Origin: Candidatus Methylomirabilota bacterium
GTDB taxonomy: Bacteria > Methylomirabilota > Methylomirabilia > Rokubacteriales > CSP1-6
Direction of reading: 5' to 3'
Length of the DNA: 63,492 nucleotides
NCBI GenBank assembly: GCA_036001065.1
Contig: DASYUQ010000169.1
Location: forward strand, 1 to 63,492
Positions 46,984-55,084 of the stretch are shown here, one piece after another; the first letter of the stretch is position 1, and the number at the start of each line of letters is the position of its first letter. Both the position numbers and the translations under genes were made by a program. Below the pieces are notes generated by a model, which had not been told where the DNA came from, ran no database searches, and saw only the letters and a program-made list of their open reading frames with translations.

Positions 46984-48330
46984 TCATACGGCCACCGGAG
47001 TCGTGCCGGGCGCCTTGGACGGACGCCCCAGCACGGTCTGAGGGAGCAGCTTGCTCGTCGCCTTCGAGGCGATGTAGGCCGGCTTGATGTCGAACGGGTT
47101 CTTCCGGAGGTAGTCCTTGAAGCGCGCGAGCGAGACCTGGGAATGCACGAGGCCCTTGAGCATGCCGATGTCGTTCGTCGTCCAGATGGCGCTCGACGGG
47201 CCCACGATGATGGCGCCGGTCAGCCGGTCGCCCGTCCACAGGAGCTTGCGATAGGCGGACCGATCCGGCTTGAGCCCCGTCACCGCCTCGGCCTTGGGGT
47301 CGTCCCAGGCGCCGAACGACGCGATGTCGAGGTGGCCGACCTCGACGATGTTCATGGAGAGGCTCCCGCGGTAGGGGACGTCGCGCCCCGCCATATTGGC
47401 GCCGACCACCCGCCCGTGCTCCTGCGCCGTCGGCTCGATGGCGTGCACCACGCTGGCTCCGGAGATCAGCTCGCGCCCCTCGGCGACGTCGCCGGCGGCA
47501 TAGACGTTGGGTACGCTCGAGCGGAGATGGTCGTCGACGACGATGCCCTGGTCGATCCGGAGGCTAGCGCCCTTCAGCCATTCGAGATTCGCCTTGATCC
47601 CGGTGGCCATGATGACCACGTCGGCGACGATGTCCGCGCCTTTGGCGAACCGGAGCCGCTTCCGAATTGTCTTGGAGCCGCGGGCGCCGGGGACGTCCTC
47701 GATCTGGGCGAGCCGGGCGTCGGTGCGAATGGTGACTCCCTGGTTCCGCAGCCACGCCTCGACCACGTCGGCGCCGGTGGCGTCGATCATGCGCGGCAGG
47801 ATCCGCGGCGCGATCTCGACGATGGTGAGCGTGGCGCCCAAGGCCAGGATCGAGTTGAGGATGGTGAAGGCGATGAAGCCGGCGCCCACCATGACGACAT
47901 GGCTTCCCGGCCTGGTGTCGGCGATGAGCCGGCGGCACTCGTCGAGCGTCCAGAACGAGTGGACCCCCCGGCCGTCGGCGCCCGGCACCGGCGCCTTCAC
48001 CGGAGAGGAGCCCGTGGCGATCAGGCAGTCGTCGTACGCGATCGTGGTCCCGTCGTCGAGCGCGCAGACGTTGGCCTTGGTATCGAGGCTGGCCGCCCGC
48101 CGGCCGAGATGGGCCTTCACCCCCCACTCGGCCAGCACGCCCGCCGTGGCCGTGAAGACGTGCGACTCGGCGATCGAGCGGTCGAGATAGTACGGCAGCA
48201 CCATCCGGGAGTACGGCTTCTCGGCGCTGACGAGGGTGAGCTCCGACCGCTCCTTCTCCTCTTCGCGGATCGTGCGCATGGCGTTCATGCCCGCCGTGCC
48301 GCCGCCGATGATCAGATGGCGCGCCGGCAT
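46984..48330 (-). CDS. FAD-dependent pyridine-nucleotide-disulfide oxidoreductase
   Basis: A 448-aa NAD(P)H/FAD oxidoreductase. The FAD motif is LIIGGGTAGMNAMRTI, the NAD motif is VVMVGAGFIAFTIL, and the second FAD contact is VYAAGDVAEG. No redox-active CxxC pair is seen, which fits the nitrite reductase/ferredoxin reductase-like subgroup. Its ATG at 48330 overlaps the ferredoxin stop codon (TGATG). In this operon it probably links the ferredoxin to NAD(P). Confidence 0.85.
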   Translation of the reverse strand: MPARHLIIGGGTAGMNAMRTIREEEKERSELTLVSAEKPYSRMVLPYYLDRSIAESHVFTATAGVLAEWGVKAHLGRRAASLDTKANVCALDDGTTIAYDDCLIATGSSPVKAPVPGADGRGVHSFWTLDECRRLIADTRPGSHVVMVGAGFIAFTILNSILALGATLTIVEIAPRILPRMIDATGADVVEAWLRNQGVTIRTDARLAQIEDVPGARGSKTIRKRLRFAKGADIVADVVIMATGIKANLEWLKGASLRIDQGIVVDDHLRSSVPNVYAAGDVAEGRELISGASVVHAIEPTAQEHGRVVGANMAGRDVPYRGSLSMNIVEVGHLDIASFGAWDDPKAEAVTGLKPDRSAYRKLLWTGDRLTGAIIVGPSSAIWTTNDIGMLKGLVHSQVSLARFKDYLRKNPFDIKPAYIASKATSKLLPQTVLGRPSKAPGTTPVAV

Positions 48331-48800
48331 CACCGGACCCCCGCCAGCAGGCGCACCGTCCGCTCGGCGGCGAAATCGCCGAGCCAGTCGACGGTGGGGA
48401 CGTCGTCGTAGGTGATGGCGGCGGTGGGACAGGCATGAGCGCAGGCGGGATCGCCGCCGCACAGGTTGCACTTGAACGCCTTCCGCGTGTCGGGATCGTA
48501 GAACATCGTCCCGTAGGGGCAGGCGATGGTGCAGAGCTTGCAGCCCACGCAGGTGTCGTCGAGCACGTCCTTGGCGCCCGCCGCGTTGATCGTGATGGCC
48601 CCCACCGGGCACGCGGTCATGCACCACCCCTCCGCGCACTGCGGGCACGTGTAGGGCGCGTAGGAGGTGAAGCCCTCGAAGGGGGAGACGCGGATGACCG
48701 ACTTGGCCGGCTGGAACGTCCCCGTCTGTGTGTACGAGCAGGCGATCTCGCACCGCAGGCAGCCGGTGCACTTCTCGGGCGTGATCTTGAGGACTCTCAT
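48330..48800 (-). CDS. Four-cluster ferredoxin-type electron-transfer protein
   Basis: A 156-aa iron-sulfur protein of the DmsB/HycB type with four cysteine groups: CTGCLRCEIAC, CPQCAEGWCMTACP, CVGCKLCTIACP, and CNLCGGDPACAHACP. It would carry up to four 4Fe-4S clusters and accept electrons from AOR. The ATG at 48800 overlaps the GYD gene stop by 4 bp. Confidence 0.88.
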   Translation of the reverse strand: MRVLKITPEKCTGCLRCEIACSYTQTGTFQPAKSVIRVSPFEGFTSYAPYTCPQCAEGWCMTACPVGAITINAAGAKDVLDDTCVGCKLCTIACPYGTMFYDPDTRKAFKCNLCGGDPACAHACPTAAITYDDVPTVDWLGDFAAERTVRLLAGVR

Positions 48801-49114
48801 CGCTTCTTCCGCACCCTGCCCTTCCCGTTGTGCTCGAGCCGGCTGATGAACTCCTCGAGGGGGATGGCGGCCATGGTCATGCCGGCCACGCCGCCCCGCG
48901 CACCGAGCTCGACCGACACGCGCGAGATGGTGGCGTTGTCCGGCGCCTCGATGACGGTGACGAAGTCGTAGGGACCCAACACCGCGTACTGCGCGAGCAC
49001 GCGGGCGCCCATGCGCTTGACGTCGCCGTTGACCTTTCGAATCCAGCCGGGACGCTCGCGAAGGACCCGCCGGCCCGATTCCGAGAGCGTGCTGAGCATG
49101 ATGTAGAGACTCAC
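48797..49114 (-). CDS. GYD-domain protein
   Basis: A 105-aa protein with the GYD pattern (YIMLSTLSESGRRVLRE; VLAQYAVLGPYDFVTVIEAPDN), a ferredoxin-like dimeric fold. A GGAGA box precedes the GTG at 49114, and TATACT (49147-49152, minus strand) is a likely -10 box. It leads the AOR operon with a 4-bp overlap to the ferredoxin gene. Its role is unknown. Confidence 0.78.
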   Translation of the reverse strand: MSLYIMLSTLSESGRRVLRERPGWIRKVNGDVKRMGARVLAQYAVLGPYDFVTVIEAPDNATISRVSVELGARGGVAGMTMAAIPLEEFISRLEHNGKGRVRKKR

Positions 49115-49173
49115 CGCCGATCTCCTCTCGCCCGAAGCGCCGGCGTAGTATAGCACGCGCGTACTGACGCGCC

Positions 49174-49250
49174 GTTCGAGCGCGGGCTCCGCCCGCGCGA
49201 TCGAATTCCTGGGGGGAGGCTTCGGAAGGGGGGCGAAGCCCCCCTCCGAG
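49174..49250 (-). repeat. GC-rich modular hairpin repeat, copy 10
   Basis: An inverted copy (TTCGAGCGCGGGCTCCGCCC..., then a TTCGGAAGGGGGGCGAAGCC hairpin). It lies between the AOR operon promoter region and the 3' end of the next dehydrogenase gene, touching that gene's stop codon. Confidence 0.85.
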
Positions 49251-49251
49251 G

Positions 49252-50154
49252 CTAGACCGGCACCTCCCGACTCGACGGCTTGAGGAACGCGTAGACCGAC
49301 GAGAAGTCCTGGCGCCCGAAGCCGTGCGACGAGGCCAGGCGGAGCAGCTGCTGGGCCGCCGGCGCCACCGCCACCGGAATGCGGAGCTCACGAGCGGCGT
49401 TGACGGCGAGCCCTAGATCCTTGGCCATCAGATCCGTCATGAACCCCGGCGCGTAGTCGCGGCTGGAGGCCGCCTTCTCCACGATGCCCGGCACCGGATG
49501 GCCGTGCTCCATCACCCAGGTGCTGCCGGAGGACTTCGAGATCACCTGGGTGAGGATCTTCGGATCGACGCCGAAGCCTTCGGCGATCCGGAAAGCCTCG
49601 CTCACCGCCACCATCGCCACGCCGGCGATCAGGTTGTTGCAGAGCTTGGCGACCTCCCCCGCGCCCACGTCCCCCACGTGGATGACGTTGGTCCCCATGG
49701 CCGCCAGGGCGGGCCGCGCCTCCTCCAGATCCCGGGCGTCGCCGCCCACCATGATCGTGAGCGTGCCCTCGACGGCGCGCGGCACCGCGCCGGACACCGG
49801 CCCATCGAGAAAGCGCACGCCCCGCTCGCGCAGCCGGCCGGCCACGCGCCGCGAGGTGCCCGGGTCGATCGTGGACATGTCGACGCAGAGCCGGCCCCGC
49901 GCCGCGCCCTCCACGACGCCCCCGGGGCCGAGGTACGCGCTCTCGACGTGGGCCGATGAGGGCAGCATGGTGATGACCAGGTCGCCCTCCTTGGCGGCCT
50001 CGGCCGCCGAGCCCGCCCGGGCGGCGCCCAGCCTCAGCGCGGCCTCGAGGGCCGCCGGGGCCACGTCGTAGGCCACGACGGCGAAGCCCTTCTTCAGCAA
50101 GTTGTTCACCATCGGTTGTCCCATGGTCCCCGTTCCGATGAACCCGACTTTCAT
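49252..50154 (-). CDS. Beta-hydroxyacid dehydrogenase (3-hydroxyisobutyrate dehydrogenase family)
   Basis: A 300-aa NAD(P)-dependent dehydrogenase, the second of this family in the window. The cofactor motif is GFIGTGTMGQPMVNNL, followed by CVDMSTIDPGTSRR and DGPVSGAVPRA. The catalytic Lys is in GEVAKLCNNLIAG. The ATG at 50154 (MKVGFIGTG) is set by the Rossmann motif. It is 34 bp downstream of the cyclase gene, so both may act on one catabolic route. Confidence 0.82.
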   Translation of the reverse strand: MKVGFIGTGTMGQPMVNNLLKKGFAVVAYDVAPAALEAALRLGAARAGSAAEAAKEGDLVITMLPSSAHVESAYLGPGGVVEGAARGRLCVDMSTIDPGTSRRVAGRLRERGVRFLDGPVSGAVPRAVEGTLTIMVGGDARDLEEARPALAAMGTNVIHVGDVGAGEVAKLCNNLIAGVAMVAVSEAFRIAEGFGVDPKILTQVISKSSGSTWVMEHGHPVPGIVEKAASSRDYAPGFMTDLMAKDLGLAVNAARELRIPVAVAPAAQQLLRLASSHGFGRQDFSSVYAFLKPSSREVPV

Positions 50155-50188
50155 GGGTGAGCTCCCTCGCAGATCAAGGGTGGTGCCA

Positions 50189-50842
50189 TCATCTTTCTTC
50201 CAGCGCGAAGATGCGCGCGGGAGCGCCATCGCCGCCGCGGACTTTGAGCGGGAAGGCGCCGATGGTCAGGCGTCGCCCCCTGATGCCGGTGAGGTTCGCC
50301 AGGTTCTCCGCGATGAGGACGCCCGCCCCCAGCAGCCGGTGGTGCACCGGCCAGTCGAAGCCTGGCGGCCGCAGGGGCACCGGCAAATCCGCGGAGAAGA
50401 AGTCCACGCCTACCATCCGGGCGCCGCGCTCGACCAGCCAGGCCGCGGCCTCATCGCTGAGATAGGGGTGCGTGTGGTAGTCCGGCGTCGAAAACTTGCG
50501 GTCCCAGCCCGTCGCCAGCAGCACGATGTCGCCGCGCTCGACGGTCAGGCCCGTGGCCTCGAGATGGCGGACGGCGATCGGCTGGCTCGCCTCCGCGTCG
50601 ACGGGCAGCACCACGCCGGGACCGCCCAGCTCACCGAGGTCGTAGGTGTCGATGGTCCGCCCGCCCTTGATGAAGTGGAGGGGGGCGTCCACGTGGGTGC
50701 CGAGGTGCGTGCCGAGCACGAGCCGCTGGATGTTGAAGGGGCGCTCCCCGATCGTCCAGACGTTCTCGATACAAGGCGGCCCGATCATGGGCTGCGTCGT
50801 CATGGCGGCGTGATAGTCGTGGGCCAGGTCGTGCCAGATCAC
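50189..50842 (-). CDS. Cyclase/kynurenine formamidase family metal hydrolase
   Basis: A 217-aa member of the cyclase (KynB-like) family. The metal-binding signature is HLGTHVDAPLHF, preceded by the N-terminal WHDLAHDY. Family features include GWDRKF and GVDFFSAD. The GTG start (50842) overlaps the thioesterase stop codon. The substrate is probably an amide or ester, but the context does not identify it. Confidence 0.8.
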   Translation of the reverse strand: MIWHDLAHDYHAAMTTQPMIGPPCIENVWTIGERPFNIQRLVLGTHLGTHVDAPLHFIKGGRTIDTYDLGELGGPGVVLPVDAEASQPIAVRHLEATGLTVERGDIVLLATGWDRKFSTPDYHTHPYLSDEAAAWLVERGARMVGVDFFSADLPVPLRPPGFDWPVHHRLLGAGVLIAENLANLTGIRGRRLTIGAFPLKVRGGDGAPARIFALEER

Positions 50843-51255
50843 GGGGTGAGCACCATCTGGGTCTGGACGGTCATGGCCAGCAGACGCCCGGACTCGTCGG
50901 TGATGCGCGTCTGCCAGACCATCGTGCGCCGCCCGCGGTGCAGCGGCGTCGCCTCCGCCCGCACCCGGCCCTCGCGGCCGGCGGCGAAGAAGTTGGTCTT
51001 CGACTCGATCGTGGTGGTCGAGGCCCCGGGCGGGAGATTGATGAACGTCGCGGTGGCGCCCACCGTGTCGGCGAACGCCATGATCGCGCCCCCGTGCAGC
51101 GCCCCGCCGAACGTTCTCAAGTCGTCGCGGATGCTCAACTCCGCCACGACGCGCTCCGGGCTGGCCTCGACGAAGCGCACGCCCAGGAGCGCCGATAGCG
51201 TGCCACGCTGCCGCTCCTCGAGCGTCTTCGGGTCGATCGTGCTCGGCTGCGGCAT
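50839..51255 (-). CDS. PaaI-type hotdog-fold thioesterase
   Basis: A 138-aa hotdog protein. The signature GALHGGAIMAFADTVGATATF contains the catalytic HGG motif of PaaI/YbgC-like thioesterases. The C-terminal RRTMVWQTRITDESGRLLAMTVQTQMV completes the fold. It overlaps the cyclase gene by 4 bp and is divergent from the EamA remnant. Confidence 0.82.
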   Translation of the reverse strand: MPQPSTIDPKTLEERQRGTLSALLGVRFVEASPERVVAELSIRDDLRTFGGALHGGAIMAFADTVGATATFINLPPGASTTTIESKTNFFAAGREGRVRAEATPLHRGRRTMVWQTRITDESGRLLAMTVQTQMVLTP

Positions 51256-51271
51256 CTCCCCCGCCCTCCGC

Positions 51272-51277
51272 TATAAT
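51272..51277 (+). promoter_or_regulatory. Consensus -10 box (TATAAT)
   Basis: A perfect TATAAT ends 8 nt before the GTG of the EamA-type frame, which has no ribosome-binding site. This fits leaderless transcription. The now-defective gene still keeps its promoter. Confidence 0.5.
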
Positions 51278-51285
51278 GCCCCGCC

Positions 51286-51681
51286 GTGCTGCAGGGCCTT
51301 CTGCTGATCGCTCTGGCGGCCGTCTCCTGGGGCACCACCGGCTCCGTCACCGCCGTCCTCGTCGCCCGAGCCGACGCCCACCCGCCGCTCATCGGCGCCG
51401 CGCGCCTCGCCGTGGCCGCCGTGCTGCTCCTCCTGGGCGCGCGGCTCATCACGGGCGCGCTGGCCATCGCCCGGGCCGATCTCCCCCGCTGTCTGGCGAT
51501 AACCGGTTGGCCTCCGCCGGGTGCCGGCATCGGTGGCCGGGGTCGTCACCCACTCGAGCCGCTCACCGCGACCCTGCTGGGCATGTTCCTCTTCGGTGAG
51601 CGGCTCGGCGGCGCCGGAATCACCGGCGTCGCTCTGCTCCTCACCGCGATCGTGCTCCTGCTCGGCGATAGAACCCGGTAG
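51286..51681 (+). pseudogene. EamA/DMT transporter with internal deletion
   Basis: An open frame of 131 codons whose N-terminus (LLLIALAAVSWGTTGSVTAVL, then LIGAARLAVAAVLLLLGARL) is the start of an EamA drug/metabolite transporter. Its C-terminus (LEPLTATLLGMFLFGERLGG, then TGVALLLTAIVLLLG) is the last helices of one. The middle ~150 residues are missing and replaced by about 15 non-homologous residues. Full-length family members have ~290 residues and ten helices, so this product is unlikely to transport. Confidence 0.75.
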
Positions 51682-51728
51682 ATCCCGGCACCTCGCGCCA
51701 CCTTGCGCCCGTTCGGGCTCGGTCGCCC

Positions 51729-52769
51729 TCACGCTTTGCGGCCCGGGACACGGATCGGACGCCAGACGGCGCGGCTGAAGCAGCAGTTGGGCACGACGCT
51801 CGAGTGCTTGCCGGGCCCACCGGCCACGATCACGAAGACGTCCTCGGGCGACGGTACGCGCGGCGGCCGCGCATCGTCGTCGCGCAACGCCATCATCCAG
51901 GCGGGCCAGTCCTGCATGCCCCAGGCGCCGCCCAGCTTGAGCGTGCGGAGCGGCAGCCGCGCGTGCTCGTAGACGAAGCGCTGCACATCCGCGCGTGTCA
52001 GGCCGTCGGCGGAAATCGTCTGAGCGTGCTCGGGCCCCAGGGCGACCAGGAGCTGGCTCTGGGAAAAATACCAGCCGACGTTGGAGCCGAGCGTGACCGC
52101 GGTGTGGGCGACGGTGGTGAGGACGCCGGAAGCGGTGGTCGAGCAGTGGTCGTTGACGTTGTGCGGCGCCTCGCCGCCGTACACGGTCACGCCATCGGCC
52201 GCGTGCAGCGGGCCCCACGGCGAGGCCGCCTCGTTCTCGGCGATGCAGTAGCTGAACTTGGCGGGGCTGCCCTGCGTCGCCATGTCGTGCCGGCCCGGCC
52301 AGCCGCCCCCGACGTTCATGAGGATCAGGCGGAGGGCCCGGCCGATCGTGGCGTTGGCCCGGAAGCCGGGGCCGAAGCAGCCGCTACCGCCGTGGAGGCC
52401 GATCTCGAGCGCGTAGGGACCGTTGGCGATGGCCAGGGGCGCCACCGGATGCGTCGTGGCCTGGACCCCGTAGAGATTGAAGGCGGGGTCCAGCATCGCC
52501 TCTACTGCGGCGACGATCACGGGAAAGTATTCCGGCCGGCACCCCGCCATCACCGCGTTGACCGCCAGCGTCTCGAGCGTGGCCTCGCGCCAGAGGGGGG
52601 GCATCGCGCCCAGCGAGCCCTGCCCGTCGCCGCCGCCCAGCATCGCCTGCACGCGGTCCTCGGTGGGCGGCACGATCGGCAGCCCGTCGCACCACTCGCG
52701 TTCGACGAAGGCCTCGAGAAGGGCCTCCGGTGCGTCCTCGACCTCGAGGTCCCGAGCCCGCGTCGCCAT
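51729..52769 (-). CDS. Protein coupled to the UGSC selenoprotein, function unknown
   Basis: A 346-aa soluble protein I cannot place in a characterised family. Notable segments are EWCDGLPIVPPTEDRVQAML near the N-terminus, HNVNDHCSTTASGVLTT in the middle, and a C-terminal VIVAGGPGKHSSVVPN. The ATG at 52769 overlaps the stop codon of the UGSC selenoprotein (TGATG), so the two are translationally coupled and probably act together. Several conserved-looking Cys and His residues (C27, GCFGPGF, NDHCS, PNCCF) could be redox-active or bind metal. Confidence 0.7.
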   Translation of the reverse strand: MATRARDLEVEDAPEALLEAFVEREWCDGLPIVPPTEDRVQAMLGGGDGQGSLGAMPPLWREATLETLAVNAVMAGCRPEYFPVIVAAVEAMLDPAFNLYGVQATTHPVAPLAIANGPYALEIGLHGGSGCFGPGFRANATIGRALRLILMNVGGGWPGRHDMATQGSPAKFSYCIAENEAASPWGPLHAADGVTVYGGEAPHNVNDHCSTTASGVLTTVAHTAVTLGSNVGWYFSQSQLLVALGPEHAQTISADGLTRADVQRFVYEHARLPLRTLKLGGAWGMQDWPAWMMALRDDDARPPRVPSPEDVFVIVAGGPGKHSSVVPNCCFSRAVWRPIRVPGRKA

Positions 52770-53299
52770 CAGCGACGCCCGAGGAGACTGGCGAGTTGTT
52801 CGATGGCCTGCTGAGCCCGGCGCACCACGGCCTCGGCGCGCTCGCCGCCGAGCGGATGCTCGATCACCAGCAGCGGCAGCCCGGAGACGCCGCGGGCGGC
52901 GAGCTGGCGTGCGGCCAGCCCCTGAAAGGCGGTGGTGGCGATCAGTCCGGGCGGCGTGCCGACCTTGGCCAGCTCAAGGGCGTCGTGGAGACTCCACGAC
53001 GTGCACGACCCTCAGTCGGCGGAGCCGGCGAAGACGACGTCACACGCCTTCGCCAGCTCGGCGATCAGCTCGGACGATGCGGCCGTGGACGCGTTGGCTT
53101 TCCGGCGGTGGACGATCGCCTTGACGCCGTAGCGTTCGCGCAGCAGCTGGCCCATCTCGCCGGCGAGGCGGTCGAAGTTGGGCTTGGTGTTGTCGAGGAA
53201 GCCCACGGTGCGGTTCGCGAGGTCCGGCGGGAGCGCAGGAACGGTGACCGTCTCGCTGGACTCGACGCCGATGGGGCTCAGGACGCGGATGCGTGCCAT
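52769..53299 (-). CDS. UGSC family selenoprotein with in-frame TGA (Sec96)
   Basis: A 176-aa protein if the TGA at 53014-53012 is read as selenocysteine. The first 95 residues (MARIRVLSPIGVESSETVTV.. to VFAGSAD) run straight into TGA GGG TCG TGC, giving the family's name-giving U-G-S-C motif. The same frame then continues 80 codons of plausible protein (TSWSLHDALELAKVG, GLPLLVIEHPLGGERAEAVV) to a TGA stop at 52771-52769. AAGGAGG precedes the ATG at 53299. A stem-loop just after the internal TGA fits a bacterial SECIS. The reaction is unknown; the UGSC motif resembles a redox or nucleophile centre. It sits between a 73-aa gene and its coupled partner. Confidence 0.85.
52978..53014 (-). promoter_or_regulatory. 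Putative bacterial SECIS element
   Basis: Starting at the internal TGA, the mRNA has 11 nt, then a perfect 7-bp stem (GUCGUGG / CCACGAC) around the loop AGUCU, followed by GCCC, which can pair back to the GGG right after the UGA. The loop begins 18 nt after the UGA, close to the distance in E. coli fdhF, whose loop is GGUCU-like. Confidence 0.65.
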
Positions 53300-53327
53300 C
53301 GGACCCTCCTTCGGGGCCCATTCTACT

Positions 53328-53549
53328 TCAGCGGCCGCCGCCCCGCGGGAAACCCTTCGACCGCGCCAGCAGTCGGCCGAGCGTGTCGTGCACCTCGCTG
53401 AGGATGGACCGCTTGATGCGCACGGTGATCGACTCCACCGGCTCGGTGCTGCCGACGCGGTGGATGACCAGCGTGCCCGTGAACTCCTCGGCGCGCTCGT
53501 CGGTCGCCGCCAGCCCGCGCAGCGTGAGAACTTCCCAGGCCTCCCCCAT
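53328..53549 (-). CDS. Small 73-aa protein upstream of the UGSC selenoprotein
   Basis: A short protein with beta-strand-like segments (FTGTLVIHRVGSTEPVESITVRI) and a C-terminal helix (SILSEVHDTLGRLLARSKG). A TAAGAT box (53557-53562, minus strand) ends 7 nt before the ATG, suggesting a leaderless message. It is 28 bp upstream of the selenoprotein gene on the same strand and probably shares its transcript. No known family recognised. Confidence 0.6.
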   Translation of the reverse strand: MGEAWEVLTLRGLAATDERAEEFTGTLVIHRVGSTEPVESITVRIKRSILSEVHDTLGRLLARSKGFPRGGGR

Positions 53550-53579
53550 GAGCGGTATCTTACCCGAGGCGCCCTATCC

Positions 53580-55025
53580 ATGATCATCGCGCTCGACATC
53601 GGCACCTCGTCCGCCCGCGCTGGGGCGTACGACGATGCGGGCCGGCCCCTGCAGGGCCGTTTCCACCGGGTGCGCTATCGCCCGAGGGTGACGCCCGACG
53701 GCGGCGTGGAATACGAGCCCCAGCAGCTCTTCGACGCGGTGGTGACCTGTCTCGACGCCGTGCAGGCGGGAGGCCGGCCGCCGGACGTGGAGGGGGTCGG
53801 CGTGGCCACCTTCTGGCACGGACTGCTCGGCTTCGACGGCGCCGGCCAGGCCGTGACGCCCATCTACATGTGGGCCGACACGCGCAGCGCGCCGGACGCG
53901 GCGCTGCTGAGAGACGCCCTGGACGAGAGGGCGGTCCATGCGCGCACCGGGTGCCACCTGCACTCCTCGTACTGGCCGGCGAGGCTGCGCTGGCTCGTCC
54001 GCGAGCGACCCGAGCAGATGGCGCGCGTCGCCCGGTGGGGCTCCATCGGCGAGTATCTGGAGCTGACCCTCTTCGGCGAAGCAGCCACCAGCGTCTCGAT
54101 GGCCTCCGCCACGGGGCTGTTCGACCAGCAGGCGCTGCGCTGGGACGCCGAGGCGCTGGCCGCCGCGGAACTTGATGAGAGGCACCTGTTCCCGCTCTGT
54201 GACCGCCGCGATGCGCGGCGGGGGTTTCGGCCCCAGTGGGCGAAACGCTGGCCCGCTCTACGGGGCCGGCCCTGGTTCGCCGCCGTGGGCGACGGGGCGG
54301 CCAGCAACATCGGCTCGGACTGCATCGCTCCCGGCCGCGTCGCGCTGAACGTGGGGACGTCGGCGGCCCTTCGATTGGCCACGACCGCGCCGGGCCGCCC
54401 GCCCTGGGGGCTCTGGCGTTACCGTGTCGACCGGGAGCTATCGCTCATCGGCGGGGCCCTCTCCGAGGGCGGCAACGTGTACGAATGGTGCCGCGACGTG
54501 CTGCGCTTGCCCGCCGGCGAGGAGCTCGAGGCCGCGCTGGCCGCGGCGACGCCGGACACGCACCGCCTCACGATGCTCCCGTTTGTCGCGGGCGAGCGCG
54601 CCCCCGGCTGGCGCGGGGAGCGGCGGGCGGCGCTCACCGGGCTCGGCCTGGACACGACCGCGCTCCAGATCCTCAGAGCTGCGCTCGAAGCCGTCGCGCT
54701 CAGGATCTCGTTGGTCTACGACTTGCTCCAGCCGTGCGCGGCGCCCGACCATCAGGTCGTCGCCTCCGGCGGCGCGATCGCACGATCGCCGGCCTGGGCG
54801 CAGATGATCGCGGACGCGCTGGGTCACCCCATCACCCTGTCCGGCGAGGAGGAGGCCACGAGCCGCGGCGCCGCGCTGCTGGCGCTGGAGGCGCTGGGGC
54901 GGCTGCCGGATCTCCCGTCCGCGCCGGCGCCGCTGCCCAGGATCTTTCATCCCGATGCCGCGCGACACGCGCGCTATCGCGAGGCCCTCGACCGCCAGCG
55001 AGGGCTGGACCGGAAGCTCCTGTGA
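53580..55025 (+). CDS. FGGY-family carbohydrate kinase, probable gluconokinase
   Basis: A 481-aa sugar kinase. The ATP-binding phosphate-1 motif is ALDIGTSSARAGAYD, the catalytic-base region is MWADTR, and the second domain has ALNVGTSAALRL and VASGGAIARSPAW. The gluconate assignment comes from family resemblance and the operon: the following genes are 6-phosphogluconolactonase, RpiB-PGI and glucose-6-phosphate dehydrogenase. The ATG at 53580 follows the divergent promoter region near 53556. Confidence 0.8.
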   Translation: MIIALDIGTSSARAGAYDDAGRPLQGRFHRVRYRPRVTPDGGVEYEPQQLFDAVVTCLDAVQAGGRPPDVEGVGVATFWHGLLGFDGAGQAVTPIYMWADTRSAPDAALLRDALDERAVHARTGCHLHSSYWPARLRWLVRERPEQMARVARWGSIGEYLELTLFGEAATSVSMASATGLFDQQALRWDAEALAAAELDERHLFPLCDRRDARRGFRPQWAKRWPALRGRPWFAAVGDGAASNIGSDCIAPGRVALNVGTSAALRLATTAPGRPPWGLWRYRVDRELSLIGGALSEGGNVYEWCRDVLRLPAGEELEAALAAATPDTHRLTMLPFVAGERAPGWRGERRAALTGLGLDTTALQILRAALEAVALRISLVYDLLQPCAAPDHQVVASGGAIARSPAWAQMIADALGHPITLSGEEEATSRGAALLALEALGRLPDLPSAPAPLPRIFHPDAARHARYREALDRQRGLDRKLL

Positions 55026-55084
55026 GCCGACGGCGGCCATGACGCGGGCGGCGAAACGGTCCGGGGTATGATCTGGGCATAGCC

